Assembly: GCF_003002025.1 (NCBI RefSeq)
Contig: NZ_PVZB01000036.1
Coordinates: forward strand, 1-64,000
Direction: 5' to 3'
From: Paraburkholderia sp. BL25I1N1
Lineage (GTDB): Bacteria > Pseudomonadota > Gammaproteobacteria > Burkholderiales > Burkholderiaceae
Length of the DNA stretch: 64,000 bases
In this document: piece after piece, positions 17,991 to 27,679 of the stretch
Layout: every line of letters begins with the position of its first letter
Position numbering within the stretch: position 1 is the first letter of the stretch
The notes under the pieces: model-generated
Told to the model about the DNA's origin: nothing
The model's input: only the letters and a program-made list of their open reading frames with translations
The model's database searches: none
Made by a program: the position numbers and the translations under genes

Positions 17991-18994
17991 CAACACTACG
18001 CTCGTCCACCCTCAACGCGACCGGCCCGTCCGGGTCGAAGCTCCCTATGTGGTTACGCCATCAGTTCAGCGCCACTCGCGTCCAGGCAACATCGATACGC
18101 ATTCTGTGCGTCGTCATGCTGGGCGTCGCGAGTATCGCGGTGCCGCATTTCGCGTCGCCGGCCAATCTTGCCGCGATCCTCTATTCGACAGCCTCCATTG
18201 GCACCGCGGCGATCGGCCTCGCGGCCGTGACCCTGTGTGGCCAGCTGTTCCTGCTATCGACCGGGGCGACCGCCGCGTTTGCAGCGATCGTGTTCGTGTC
18301 GTCGCTCGGCTTCGGCATGATCCCTGCCGCGGTTGCCGCGATTGCAACCGGCGTCGTCCTTGGCGCTACGCAAGGGATCGCGATCGGCGTGCTGCGCTGC
18401 AATCCGATCATCGCATCGATCGCCGCCGCCTCCGTGATCACCGGCACCGCCTCGCTTCTTACCGGCGGGCGCACTATCATCGGCGACGGCGATGCGTCCT
18501 GGCTGGGGCTCGGCGTGCTGTTCCCCGGCGTTCCTCACCAGGGGCTGCTGTTCGCGGCAACGACGCTCGCGCTCGAAGTGATCGTGCAACGTTCGCGTTT
18601 CGGCCGCGAACTGCGACTCGTCGGCATCAACAGCGCCGCCGCGCGTATTGCCGGGCTCAGGACGCGGGCGACGGTGCTAACCAGCTGCCTGTTCGCCGGG
18701 GGCACCGCCGCTGCCGCCGGCGTGCTCGTCGCGTCACAATCCGGCACGGCGAATCTGCTCGTCGGCAGCGATCTGAATTTCAGCGCAATCGCCGCGGTGC
18801 TGGTGGGCGGAATCGGTATCGCCGGCGGCCGCGGCCGCATCGCAGACGCGGCATGCGGCGCCCTGTTTCTCGCCATCGTCGGCAACCTGCTGATCGTCGA
18901 CAATTTGCCGTACGAAGCCCAGCTTGCCGTCAAGGGCGCGGCGGTTCTGCTGTCGGTCATGCTCAGCGCCCTGCTCGGCGACAAGCGCCGTTAA
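17987..18994 (+). CDS. Sugar-type ABC transporter permease (RbsC-like), first
   Basis: A 335-residue inner-membrane permease of the BPD_transp_2 family with eight or more hydrophobic segments. The typical GRELRLVGINSAAARIAGL motif, which contacts the ATPase, is present, followed by LVGGIGIAGGRGRIADA. It starts inside the last codon of the ATPase gene. It should pair with the second permease to form a heterodimeric channel. Confidence 0.9.
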   Translation: MTTLRSSTLNATGPSGSKLPMWLRHQFSATRVQATSIRILCVVMLGVASIAVPHFASPANLAAILYSTASIGTAAIGLAAVTLCGQLFLLSTGATAAFAAIVFVSSLGFGMIPAAVAAIATGVVLGATQGIAIGVLRCNPIIASIAAASVITGTASLLTGGRTIIGDGDASWLGLGVLFPGVPHQGLLFAATTLALEVIVQRSRFGRELRLVGINSAAARIAGLRTRATVLTSCLFAGGTAAAAGVLVASQSGTANLLVGSDLNFSAIAAVLVGGIGIAGGRGRIADAACGALFLAIVGNLLIVDNLPYEAQLAVKGAAVLLSVMLSALLGDKRR

Positions 18995-19018
18995 ACGACA
19001 ACTACTCCCTCTCCTATC

Positions 19019-19978
19019 ATGAGCCTGCTCCCCCCTCGCACTTACTGGCGACTCGCATTCCCGGCCGCCCTGCTATTGATCTTCACTGCGGTCGACCCCG
19101 GCTTCATCTCCGCTGGCAACATTTATGCCTTGCTGCAGGCATTCGCGCTGCTTGGTCTGGTCACGCTAGGCATCTCGCTGACGATGATCGCCGGCGAATT
19201 CGATCTGAGCGTCGGTGCGGTCTCCGCCGTGGCGGGGCTCGTGCTCGTCAAGACCGGAGGTTCGCACCCAGTTTCCGGCATCGTGCTCGCCTTGCTTGCC
19301 GGCGCAGTCATCGGAGTCGCGAACGGCGCCCTTACACGCAGCTTGCGCGTCTCCTCACTCGTCACAACGCTCGGCTCGATGATCCTGTTAAACGGCCTCG
19401 CAGTCTGGCTCGAAGGCGGCCAGGTGCTCGCCTATGACAATTTCGACGAGGCGGATCTGCTGGACCGGTCGGTCGGCGCCCTCTTTTCGGCACGGAGTCT
19501 CATCACCCTCGGCACCTTCGTGCTGGTCGGGCTGATGCTTTCCCGCACACGTATCGGCCGGGACATTCGCGCGGCGGGCAGCCATCGCAAGGCGGCCGAG
19601 ATGGCCGGTTCAAACGTCTCGCTTGCGCTATACGGCGCATTCATGCTGTCGGGACTCCTCGCCGGACTGTGCGGCGCATTGACGTCGATCAGTTTGTCGA
19701 CCGCCTCGTCGCGGTTTGGCGGAGATCTCGTGCTTCAGGCCGCCACCGCTGCGATTGTCGGCGGCGTGACGCTGAGTGGAGGCGTCGGCAGTCCGATCGG
19801 AATTGCTGGCGGCGTCATGACACTGACCATCCTGAACAACGGTCTGAGCCTGATCGGGGTCCCGTCGGCTACCATCATGCTAGTCAACGGCGCGCTACTG
19901 TTCGTCGTGCTGATCTCAGACGGCCGCATGCGGCTACCGCGCTGGTTGTCCGGTTCGCTGGGCCGTCATCGCACCTGA
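19019..19978 (+). CDS. Sugar-type ABC transporter permease (RbsC-like), second
   Basis: A 319-residue permease of the same family as its neighbour. LSVGAVSAVAGLV near the N-terminus is the common LSVG box, GRDIRAAGSHRKAAEMAGSN is the ATPase-contact loop, and VGGVTLSGGVGSPIGIAGG is the conserved glycine-rich segment. It starts 24 bases after the first permease. With the binding protein and ATPase it completes a high-affinity importer. The next gene, a ureohydrolase-family member, is broken here, but an intact paralogue follows at 21847. Confidence 0.9.
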   Translation: MSLLPPRTYWRLAFPAALLLIFTAVDPGFISAGNIYALLQAFALLGLVTLGISLTMIAGEFDLSVGAVSAVAGLVLVKTGGSHPVSGIVLALLAGAVIGVANGALTRSLRVSSLVTTLGSMILLNGLAVWLEGGQVLAYDNFDEADLLDRSVGALFSARSLITLGTFVLVGLMLSRTRIGRDIRAAGSHRKAAEMAGSNVSLALYGAFMLSGLLAGLCGALTSISLSTASSRFGGDLVLQAATAAIVGGVTLSGGVGSPIGIAGGVMTLTILNNGLSLIGVPSATIMLVNGALLFVVLISDGRMRLPRWLSGSLGRHRT

Positions 19979-20097
19979 CGCTCCGCCGTACCCGGCGGCG
20001 CCGAGACTGCACGTCGGACCCACCTCTTGACATCCGTGGCCAAGCCGCACCGCAGCATTTCTGTGAACCCTGTCCTTCTTTTCACGGAGAAAATCAC

Positions 20098-20994
20098 ATG
20101 TCCCCGACCGCGCCCACGGCTACCACGCTTCGCCTGCTCATGCTGCAATGGCAGGGCGGCAACAATCCGCCTTATCACTTCGGCGCCCAATTGCTTGCAT
20201 GGCTCGCGCCTCCTTCAAGCGGCCTCTCGAAACGGTCGAGGTCGACGCGCCGACGTCGGACCCGCTGCCGAGCGAGGCCGGTATCGTCGGGCGCCGCGCC
20301 CTGCTTGCCCAACTCGACTCGGCAAAGCAATGCATCGACCGTCATCGCCCCGAGCGCATTGTCGTACGCGGTGGAGACCGCCTAGTCGACCTTGCGCCGT
20401 TCGCCTATCTGAACGAACGATATGACGGGAAATTGGCCGTGCTCTGGATCGACGCGCACCCCGATATCATGACGCCGAGCGATTTCCACACGCGCACGCG
20501 ATGGTGTTAAGAAATCTGCTTGGTGAAGGCGATCCGGATTTCGCGAAAGCGGTCAACCGTCCGCTGATCCGGCGCGCGTGATGTATGCCGGACTGAAGGA
20601 AATCTTGCCTGTCGAGTGCGAACTCATCGCCCGCAAGGGTCTGCGCCACGCCGGCCCGCTGGAGCTGGCAATCGGCAGTCGGCCGGTGCTCGATTGGCTT
20701 GACGAGATCGGCGCGCAGCACATCGCGATTCATTTCGATCTCGATGTGCTTGACTCGACCCAATTCCGGTCGCTGCTATTTTCGAATCCTGCGGCACCAG
20801 AAGGCGCTTTCGACGGCATCGCTGAAGGCTCGATGACGATCGCTCAGGTGGTCAGGCTGATCAACGACGTATCAAAAGTGGTGGACGTAGTGGGCCTGGG
20901 CATCACGGAGCATTTGCCTTGGGACGCATTGGCAATGCGCGCGATGTTGCAGCGACTGCCACTGCTCGCGGACACACAGACGACTACGGCCTGA
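20098..20994 (+). pseudogene. Ureohydrolase (arginase/agmatinase family) gene, frameshifted copy
   Basis: This copy aligns end to end with the intact gene at 21847-22725. Frame 1 gives LQWQGGNNPPYHFGAQLLAW. A shift near 20215 moves to PLETVEVDAPTSDPLPSEAG and LAVLWIDAHPDIMTP. Further shifts near 20490 and 20570 return to MYAGLKEILPVE, HFDLDVLDSTQFR and the end LPWDALAMRAML. At least three frameshifts are needed, so it is inactive. The GGD[HC] metal site also reads GGDR. It directly follows the ABC importer, so the ancestral operon probably ended with a ureohydrolase. Confidence 0.88.
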
Positions 20995-21038
20995 CGAAAC
21001 GTCGTGCCGCGAACCCGCGGCAGGACGTGCGGCCGAGC

Positions 21039-21315
21039 TCAGCGATCGCGCGGATAGTCAGTATATCCGGCAGCTCCCCCGCTGCACGGCCCCCTCACGC
21101 AGTTCGTTCAACGGCGCCCCGGATTTCGATCGGCTCACGAGATCCGGATTTACGATGACATGCCGGCCGAACGCGATCAGTTCCACGCGACGATTGTCGA
21201 TCAACGACTTTGCCTTATCGACCGTCAACCCACCATTCGCAATCAATACGCCGGTATAACGTGGCCGTACGATGTCCAGGATCCGTTCAAGGTCCGGTTC
21301 GCCGTACCAGCCATT
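21039..21315 (-). pseudogene. Fragment of an Old Yellow Enzyme-type reductase (C-terminal part)
   Basis: The minus strand encodes NGWYGEPDLERILDIVRPRY, then GVLIANGGLTVDKAKSLI and FGRHVIVNPDLVSRSKSG. This closely parallels residues near the C-terminus of the intact reductase at 25982-27076. A frameshift near 21075 precedes the family ending AAGYTDYPR. Homology begins abruptly at 21315, directly against the binding-protein fragment on the opposite strand. No start codon of the family is present, so it is a relic. Confidence 0.8.
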
Positions 21316-21317
21316 CA

Positions 21318-21735
21318 GTGATCCTGCTCGCCGCCGATGATGGCTGCGGATACTGCGCAGCGTACAACACGACGGCCGTGCAATACGCGAAGCAGAAAGG
21401 CATCGATCTCACGCTTGTCACGAACAAATTCGATACCGCCCAGCAGGCCTCGCAGGTGGACCAGGCCATCGCTCAAAAGCCCGCCGCGATCCTATTGTGG
21501 GCCATTGACGGTACCGCCGTTCTGCCATCCTTGCACAAGATCCAGCGCGCCGGCATTCCGCTATTGCTGACCGACGTGCTGCCCGACCAGAAATACGACA
21601 AGCTCTGGGTCTAGTACAGCGGCGGCAATTACGAGGCAGAAGGACGCGCGGCCGCGCATCCCATGGTCGACGGCTTCAAGGCGAAAAGGCTATGGCGCGA
21701 GCGGAGACATCATCGAAATCACGGGCTATGTCGGC
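21318..21735 (+). pseudogene. Fragment of a second ABC sugar-binding protein gene
   Basis: The frame VILLAADDGCGYCAAYN through GIPLLLTDVLPDQKYDKLW matches residues 37-132 of the binding protein at 15411-16409 almost perfectly. Then comes a stop (TAG where the intact gene has CAA). YSGGNYEAEGRAAAH continues, then an extra A in the AAAA run shifts the frame, and homology ends at GYVG. The signal peptide and the C-terminal lobe are missing. The 5' boundary at 21318 abuts an unrelated fragment on the other strand, so this is a recombination joint. Confidence 0.85.
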
Positions 21736-21846
21736 CGGCCACGACTGGAGACTCAGAGTGGCACGGTCGGCAAACTGGTTGACACGCCGAAGCAAGACAC
21801 AGCCCCATGCTTCTGTAAAGCTTTATCATTTCCACGGAGAATCGAT

Positions 21847-22725
21847 ATGTCCCTCGACAAGCGAGCAGACACACTGCGACTGATCATGCCCCAGTGGCAA
21901 GGCGGAAATAATCCTCCTTACTATTTCGGCGCGGAGCTTCTGGCATGGCTGGCGCCGGCCACGGATGGTCCAGTAGAAACCGTGCCGGTCAAACTTCCCT
22001 CGGATCGCCCGCTGCCGAAAGAAGACGGCATCGTTGCGCGCACGGATCTACTCGAGCAGCTTGACGCCGCGTTCGCCTGCATCCGCAAGTACAATCCCGA
22101 CCGTATCGCTGTGCTCGGCGGTGACTGTCTGGTCGACCTCGCGCCGTTCGCTTACCTGAACGAACGCTACGATGGCGAGCTCGCCGTCCTCTGGATCGAC
22201 GCGCACCCCGACATCCTCACGCCGAAGGAATTCGAGCACGCCCATGCGATGGTGCTGGGCAACCTGCTCGGCAATGGCGATGCGGACTTCGTCAAAACCG
22301 TCCGGCGGCCAATTAAACCCCAGAACGTAATGTACGCGGGGCTTAAGGAAACTTTGCCCGTCGAAGGCGATTTCATCGAGAAGAACCAGTTGCGCTTTGC
22401 CGGTCCCGCAGCTTTGGCGGAAACGAGCCAGCCCGTTATCGACTGGCTGAAAGAAACCGGTGCGCGACACATCGCTATTCACTTCGACCTCGACGTGCTG
22501 GACGCATCCCAATTCCGCTCCCTGCTCTTCGCCAACCCCGCCGACCAGCCCGGGGCTTGGGACGGCATCGCGCAAGGCTCGATGACGATCCCTCAGATCG
22601 TTCGATTGATTAACGACGTGGCGGCGCACTCGGACGTCGTCGGCCTGGGCATTACGGAACACCTACCCTGGGACGCGCTGGCCATGCGCAACATGCTGCG
22701 CCAGCTTCCTCTTCTAGGCCGCTGA
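21847..22725 (+). CDS. Ureohydrolase (arginase/agmatinase/formiminoglutamase superfamily) protein
   Basis: A 292-residue member of the arginase fold. It keeps WIDAHPD (residues 116-122) and HFDLDVLD (212-219), which supply most of the two-manganese site. The usual first ligand motif GGDH reads GGDC at 91-94. Cysteine in place of that histidine, shared in position with a related broken copy (GGDR), suggests altered metal binding or a changed reaction. The ATG at 21847 follows ACGGAGAATCGAT. Known relatives hydrolyse arginine, agmatine, guanidino acids or formiminoglutamate to release urea or formamide. Its linkage to a sugar-type importer suggests that the imported compound carries an amidino or guanidino group, which is inference. 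Confidence 0.8.
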   Translation: MSLDKRADTLRLIMPQWQGGNNPPYYFGAELLAWLAPATDGPVETVPVKLPSDRPLPKEDGIVARTDLLEQLDAAFACIRKYNPDRIAVLGGDCLVDLAPFAYLNERYDGELAVLWIDAHPDILTPKEFEHAHAMVLGNLLGNGDADFVKTVRRPIKPQNVMYAGLKETLPVEGDFIEKNQLRFAGPAALAETSQPVIDWLKETGARHIAIHFDLDVLDASQFRSLLFANPADQPGAWDGIAQGSMTIPQIVRLINDVAAHSDVVGLGITEHLPWDALAMRNMLRQLPLLGR

Positions 22726-22797
22726 TATAGGGCAAAAAAGGTCGGCGCCCGATATTCCGGCACGTGCCAAACGCGTCATTTAGCTTACGCCGCGCTT

Positions 22798-24333
22798 TTA
22801 TGCGGCATTTCGATGCTTGAGCGTGTCGCGGTCCCGGCGAATGAATCCGGCCATCCGCAGATTCCGTACACCGCGAACCCTGAGGCTTAAATCCACGACT
22901 GCGTCAGGTCCGGTGCCCATTGCGCACGTACCCGCTGCATGCAAACCTGTCGAACTCTTCGCGCGAACATATTCCTCGATTGCACGGTCATCGTTGCCAA
23001 CCTCAATGCCGGGTTTATGTTCGCGGCGAAGATATCGGACCAAGGACGGCGCCTCCGGAATGCGTCTGGCCAGACGCGCGCCCGCAATTTGACGTTTCGC
23101 ATCGCGCTCGTCCACGAGGAACTTGCCGAGTACGCGCGGAGGCGAAGCCGCATCGCGATCAAGCAAGCGCACTGAGCCTTTCGAGTGGCAGGTCAGCAGC
23201 GATGGCGCAAGCAAGAAAAAGTGCTCGTCGCGCGGCAAGGGGTCCCCCCAAGCCCGCGGACGGCACGGCCAGCTCGTTGAGGTTGATCTCCGGCCTGCCA
23301 TCGCCGTCCATATCGAGAAATCCGCCGCTCTCGACGACCGTAGACGCCAGCACGCCTGGTACGGAACATCAACCATTGCGCGCCTTTTCGCAACGCATTT
23401 CAGTCCCGGTCCTGTCCTATGAAACTGATCGGATCGGCCAGCACCGCGTCCACCGGTGAAATAAGATGGTCCCGGTAATTTTCTCCAACGCCCGGCAAAT
23501 CGCATTTCACGTCGATACCCATATCGCGAAGATGTTCAGCCGGGGCAACGCCGGACAGCATCAGGATTTTCGGGCTCGTGAACGCACCGGCGCATAGCAT
23601 CACTTCCCGATGCGTCAGGATCCGCCGATGCGCGTGCCCGCTTCTCACAACCACGCCCGTTGCACGATTGCTTTCGATGGAGATTTCCGTGACCATTGAA
23701 TCCGTACGAACGGAGAGATTCGATCGCTTCCTTGCTTCTTTCAGATACGCGCTGGCGCTACTGATACGCTCCCCGCGATGACTGAATGTCTGATCGTACC
23801 CAATACCATCCTGAACATCGCCGTTGAAATCAGAGTTGAAATGAATCGGTCTTCCGTCGAGGTGACCTGATTCCTGAGCAACACGAATAAACGCACCCGA
23901 CAATTCATGGCGATGCTCTCCATCGGATATTTTCAGCGGTCCTTCGGTGCCGTGTAAAGGCATGGATACCGACTATTGCTTTCGGCCTTGCGAAACCAGG
24001 GCCACATGTCCTCATAACCCCAACCTGCGCAACCGGTATCGCGCCAGTCGTCGTTGTCTCGGCGCTGCCCCTCCCTGATCTACAGCATCCCGTTGATCGA
24101 CGAGCCGCCGCCCAGCACGCGCCCCTGCAGAAACGGATATTGATGGTTCGCGCCGGCCGGCTCGGGTTCACGTGAGTCTTGAAGAATCCTCCCGGCGCAC
24201 TGATAAAGATGAACCTGTAGTGCGGTCCCTCCTCCAGCAATAAATCCGTCGTATCGGGGTCCTCACTCGATCTCGACGCGACAACGCAGCCCGCCGCGCC
24301 TCCACCAACAACGATATAGTCGAATGCTTCCAT
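22798..24333 (-). pseudogene. GMC-family oxidoreductase gene, degraded
   Basis: Successive minus-strand frames reproduce the intact GMC enzyme at 28667-30316. FDYIVVGGGAAGCVVASR starts at 24333. A frame from about 23963 to 23400 carries DFNGDVQDGIGYDQTFSHRG and LPGVGENYRDHLISPVD. Another carries ESGGFLDMDGDGRPEINLN. The last carries LHAAGTCAMGTGPDAVVD. At least three frameshifts are needed, and the VVDLSLRVRGVRNLRMA tail is followed by altered sequence. It sits 59 bases downstream of the MFS gene on the same strand, so it was probably the last gene of that transcript. Confidence 0.88.
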
Positions 24334-24391
24334 TCTGAATGCGACCTTGCCTAGATCTTTATATTCGAAAATTAATGGACGGCGCGAATCG

Positions 24392-25741
24392 CTAATCGGT
24401 AACGACCGAAGCGGCATACCGTACGGCATCGTTTTTTCGCTGATAGTCGCGCCACCACAGCACACCGTAGAACAGCACGGTCAACATGGGCATAACACTG
24501 CCGTGGCGGAAAATGTCCGTAGCCGCCGAAAGCGTGACCTTGTCGTAAAGCGGCGAATCGACCACCAGCGCCTTGAAAGCCGTAGCCCCACCCGCCGCCT
24601 GAATTTTTGCCGCGTCGAACAACTTGCCGAAGATCGGCATCATCATGTAGGTAGACAGCATGCCCGCTGCCGCCACGGTTCCGATTGCAAACGACCCGCC
24701 TGCGGGGAAGCGCTCCGAAGTGAGCGCCAGCGTCGTCGCCCACATCGACGCCGTGCCCACGCCAAACACCAGCGCTGCAATCATTCCGCTCAGCGGGTTA
24801 TGGGCGGCACTCAGCAGCCAGAGTCCGACCGCCGCCAGCGCCGACCCAGTGGTCATCATCCCCGAAGACCCCAGCCGGCGATTGATAACTCCGGCGAACA
24901 TCTTGACGAACGCGTGCACCGTGTAAATAAATGCCACCAGCCAGAAACCACTGATGCCAACCACTTTCGTCAGCGTCAGATTGATCCAATTCGCAGTCAC
25001 GAGCTCGGTAGCCGCGGTCAGGAACATGGCGATCATGCAGAAATAAAACAATGGGACTTTCAGCGTGTACCGGAACATCTGCCCAAACGAGACCCCGTGA
25101 ATCACCCGCTCGCTGGCCGGATAGCGCAGGCGCGATGCCAGAATCAACGCCGCCAAGGCAGGCATGAAAACCACGCAGACCTCGATCTTCCAGCCAAAGC
25201 CTGCATTTTCACAGAGCAAGGCGATCGGCGCGGCGCTCAGCATCCCGAAGGCATAGGCAGCATGAAAAATATTCAACCTGCCGACTTTCCGGGTGGGATA
25301 AATGCTGACGACGAGTGGATTCAGCACACTCTCCAGCGCGCCCCACGCGAGCCCCTGCAGTAACGAGCCCCACCACAGAAGCGCATAGGCGCTGTCGGTC
25401 TTCGGCACCGCGAGGCAGAGCGTTGCCGTACCGGCGAGGAAGGTGAGAATGCCCGCGAGGTGCACGCGCTTGAGGCCAATCGCATCAACGAAAGGCGCGG
25501 CAATAAAATTGGCGATCGCGAAACCGAGAAACAGGACGCCCAGAATTTCGCCGATGTGCGCGCCGGAAGTCAGTGGATCGACTGCGTCGAAAAACTGTTC
25601 CTTGATGTTGCTTGAAGCGCTGATGCGAAACATCACTTCAATGCCCATGCAAAACTGGGTGATGAATGCCGCGATGAATATCGCGGCAACGGGAACCCCG
25701 CGCAAACTTTCAAGGGTCTTTTCCTGGCTAAAGGCGTTCAA
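24392..25741 (-). CDS. MFS transporter
   Basis: A 449-residue major-facilitator protein with twelve predicted membrane segments. The sequence shows FLGFAIANFIAAPFVDAIGLKR (the loop 2-3 region), QGLAWGALESVLNPLVVSI, and a central cytoplasmic loop with SERVIHGVSFGQMFRYTL. It resembles the FucP/sugar-transporter-like and MFS_1 groups more than aromatic-acid transporters. It is co-directional with the reductase gene upstream and the degraded GMC gene downstream, so it probably imports the substrate of this catabolic set. Substrate is unknown. Confidence 0.8.
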   Translation of the reverse strand: MNAFSQEKTLESLRGVPVAAIFIAAFITQFCMGIEVMFRISASSNIKEQFFDAVDPLTSGAHIGEILGVLFLGFAIANFIAAPFVDAIGLKRVHLAGILTFLAGTATLCLAVPKTDSAYALLWWGSLLQGLAWGALESVLNPLVVSIYPTRKVGRLNIFHAAYAFGMLSAAPIALLCENAGFGWKIEVCVVFMPALAALILASRLRYPASERVIHGVSFGQMFRYTLKVPLFYFCMIAMFLTAATELVTANWINLTLTKVVGISGFWLVAFIYTVHAFVKMFAGVINRRLGSSGMMTTGSALAAVGLWLLSAAHNPLSGMIAALVFGVGTASMWATTLALTSERFPAGGSFAIGTVAAAGMLSTYMMMPIFGKLFDAAKIQAAGGATAFKALVVDSPLYDKVTLSAATDIFRHGSVMPMLTVLFYGVLWWRDYQRKNDAVRYAASVVTD

Positions 25742-25945
25742 TCTGGCGTCTCCTTTGTAGTCGTCGTGCGGCCTTTAGTGCCAGAGTGACCGGCATGGCG
25801 CCCGATGCGGGCAGCAACTCGACGTTGAGGAAATGATGCCGCTGACATGGGCGGATTGACTCGACCCGACGCGCCAGCGGATGGCCCTGTTACGCCAGTA
25901 GGTGTAATTCCCGAGCTGGAGAAACCCGTGGAAAAATTCACGCGG

Positions 25946-25970
25946 GCCGCCCCGCTTCCTTCGGGGCGGC
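25946..25970 (-). terminator. Candidate intrinsic terminator after the OYE gene
   Basis: GCCGCCCCG and CGGGGCGGC form a perfect nine-base stem with a seven-base loop. On the minus strand it lies 12 bases past the stop of the reductase gene, and a short T run (GAATTTTT) follows about ten bases after the hairpin. The T run is a little distant, so termination may be partial and some reading into the MFS gene is possible. Confidence 0.5.
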
Positions 25971-25981
25971 AAATCAGGCGT

Positions 25982-27076
25982 TTACGCCAGACGCGGATAA
26001 TCGGTGTATCCCGCTTCCCCGCGCGCGTAGAGATTCTGTTCCTGCAAGGCGTTGAGCGCCGCGCCGGATTTCAGGCGGCTGACGAGGTCCGGGTTCGCAA
26101 TGAAATGCCGCCCGAATGACACGAGTTCCACTTGCCGGTCGCCGACGAGCGCGTTCGCGGTATCGAAAGTGAGGCCGCCGTTTGCGATCAGCACGCCACT
26201 AAAGCGAGGTCGCACGATTTCCAGAATCTTCGCCATGTCGGGAGCACCGTACCAACCGTTGACATCGGCGATATGAACGTAGGCCACCTTGCGGCTATCG
26301 AAAAAGGAGGAGACATGGGCGTACATCGGCTCAACTTGGTCGTCGAGTGCGTTGTTGTAGCTCGTGTAGGGCGAGATCCGCACGCCGACGCGCGATAGCG
26401 GAAAGACCTCGGAAACAGCATCGACGATTTCTGCGAGGAATCGCGCCCGGTTGGCGACCGAGCCGCCATATTCGTCCGTGCGTCGATTCACCCGCGCCGA
26501 AAGAAACTGATGCGGCAGGTAGCCGTTAGCCGCGTGAATTTCAACACCGTCGAATCCTGCCGTGCGTGCATTCAGGGCCGCCTGACGATATTCCTGAACC
26601 GTGGCGCGCACCTCCTCGGTACTCAAGGCGCGCGACGGCGTGGCGTTCACACGCACATAGTTACCGTTGTCGAGCAGGCCCCACACATGCAGGCTGTCGA
26701 CATCGTCATTGAAACCCGAAGGCGAAACCGGTTGCCGCCAGTCCAATAGTCCCATCGCGCCAACACGGCCGCCGTGCCATAGTTGCGCGAAGATGCGGCC
26801 ACCCGCGTCGTGCACGCGCGCGGTGACCTGCTCCCAGCCCTCCACCTGTGCCTGCGTATACAGTCCCGGCGCGCGATCGAACGGCCGCGACATGGCGCTT
26901 ACGTTGGTGGCCTCGGAGATCAGGAGACCGGCTTCCGCACGCTGGGCGTAATACTGCGCCATGAGTTCGTTCGGGACGTCGCCCGCGCCAGCGCGGGCGC
27001 GCGTCAACGGTGCCATCACAAATCGATTCGGCAGCGAAAGGTCACCCAGCGCGAATTCATCAAACATTCCTGCCAT
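25982..27076 (-). CDS. Old Yellow Enzyme-type NADH:flavin oxidoreductase (NemA/XenB-like)
   Basis: A 364-residue FMN-dependent ene-reductase. The N-terminus LGDLSLPNRFVMAPLTRARA is typical of the family. The substrate-binding His/Asn pair is in EIHAANGYLPHQFLS, followed by RTDEYGGSVANRARFL. Phosphate binding involves VLIANGGLT and SFGRHFIANPDL near the C-terminus. Classical OYE, NemA and pentaerythritol tetranitrate reductase share this arrangement. It would reduce an activated C=C bond in the cytoplasm. It lies at the end of a five-gene minus-strand run with GMC and NTF2-like genes; a fragment of a paralogue survives at 21039-21315. Confidence 0.9.
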   Translation of the reverse strand: MAGMFDEFALGDLSLPNRFVMAPLTRARAGAGDVPNELMAQYYAQRAEAGLLISEATNVSAMSRPFDRAPGLYTQAQVEGWEQVTARVHDAGGRIFAQLWHGGRVGAMGLLDWRQPVSPSGFNDDVDSLHVWGLLDNGNYVRVNATPSRALSTEEVRATVQEYRQAALNARTAGFDGVEIHAANGYLPHQFLSARVNRRTDEYGGSVANRARFLAEIVDAVSEVFPLSRVGVRISPYTSYNNALDDQVEPMYAHVSSFFDSRKVAYVHIADVNGWYGAPDMAKILEIVRPRFSGVLIANGGLTFDTANALVGDRQVELVSFGRHFIANPDLVSRLKSGAALNALQEQNLYARGEAGYTDYPRLA

Positions 27077-27201
27077 TACTCACTCCATTTTCGCTTGATC
27101 GCAAACGGGCAAACGAATATTTGATGCCCCTGAAAAATCGAAAAGCACAGGCAGCAGCGCGACATTAAGTCGAGATGCCGCTCACACCGCATCGAATGCT
27201 C

Positions 27202-27642
27202 TCAGTCGACAGGCTCGCCATTCCAGACCAGTTCGATTTGATCGACCGCCCATCCGGAACCGGCATTCGAGAATTCCACCTTGTATTTCCCGGTGGCCGC
27301 GAGAACGGGCGTTTGCCCAGCGTCCGCGCGAAAGAGCGACACATAGCTACGCACGGTCGCACGCGATGACGCCACCGCACTGAACAAAGGCGTCGTAAGG
27401 TGTTGCCCTTTCCATCGCGGCATCGCCCTGCGCATGTCCAGCAGACCAGCCACCACACGCTCACGGCCGGCCCATGCATGAATCGGTTCCGGCTGTCCTT
27501 CGATCGACACGCGTGCAATCACGTTCTGCGCGAAGAGGCGTGAAAGCGGTTCCTCCTGCTGCGTGTCCAGTGCCCATGCATAGGCATTCAAAGCGTCGAT
27601 CATATCCAGCATGACCGGCTCAGACTTGTCTTCGATCGTCAC
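27202..27642 (-). CDS. NTF2/SnoaL-like protein (third of three)
   Basis: A 146-residue protein with the cone-shaped NTF2-like pattern: an N-terminal helix with DALNAYAWALDTQQEE, then short strands including VSIEGQPEPIHAWAGRERVV and the C-terminal YKVEFSNAGSGWAVDQIELVW. It is clearly paralogous to the next two proteins, sharing the position of YAWAxD and the strand-end WxxD/E. The fold supports isomerases, dehydratases, cyclases or dioxygenase beta subunits, but no catalytic residue is certain here. The start is ATG at 27642. Confidence 0.75.
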   Translation of the reverse strand: MTIEDKSEPVMLDMIDALNAYAWALDTQQEEPLSRLFAQNVIARVSIEGQPEPIHAWAGRERVVAGLLDMRRAMPRWKGQHLTTPLFSAVASSRATVRSYVSLFRADAGQTPVLAATGKYKVEFSNAGSGWAVDQIELVWNGEPVD

Positions 27643-27679
27643 TTTCGTATCCTATCCTGAACGGCAACGAGGCCGCGTT

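Noticed and set aside
17914..19437. 507-residue plus-strand frame
   Set aside because: Arginine-rich shadow covering the permease genes in another frame; typical GC-rich artefact.
24347..25363. Plus-strand 338-residue frame over the MFS gene
   Set aside because: Histidine/arginine-rich antisense product, no domain; the minus-strand MFS protein is clear.
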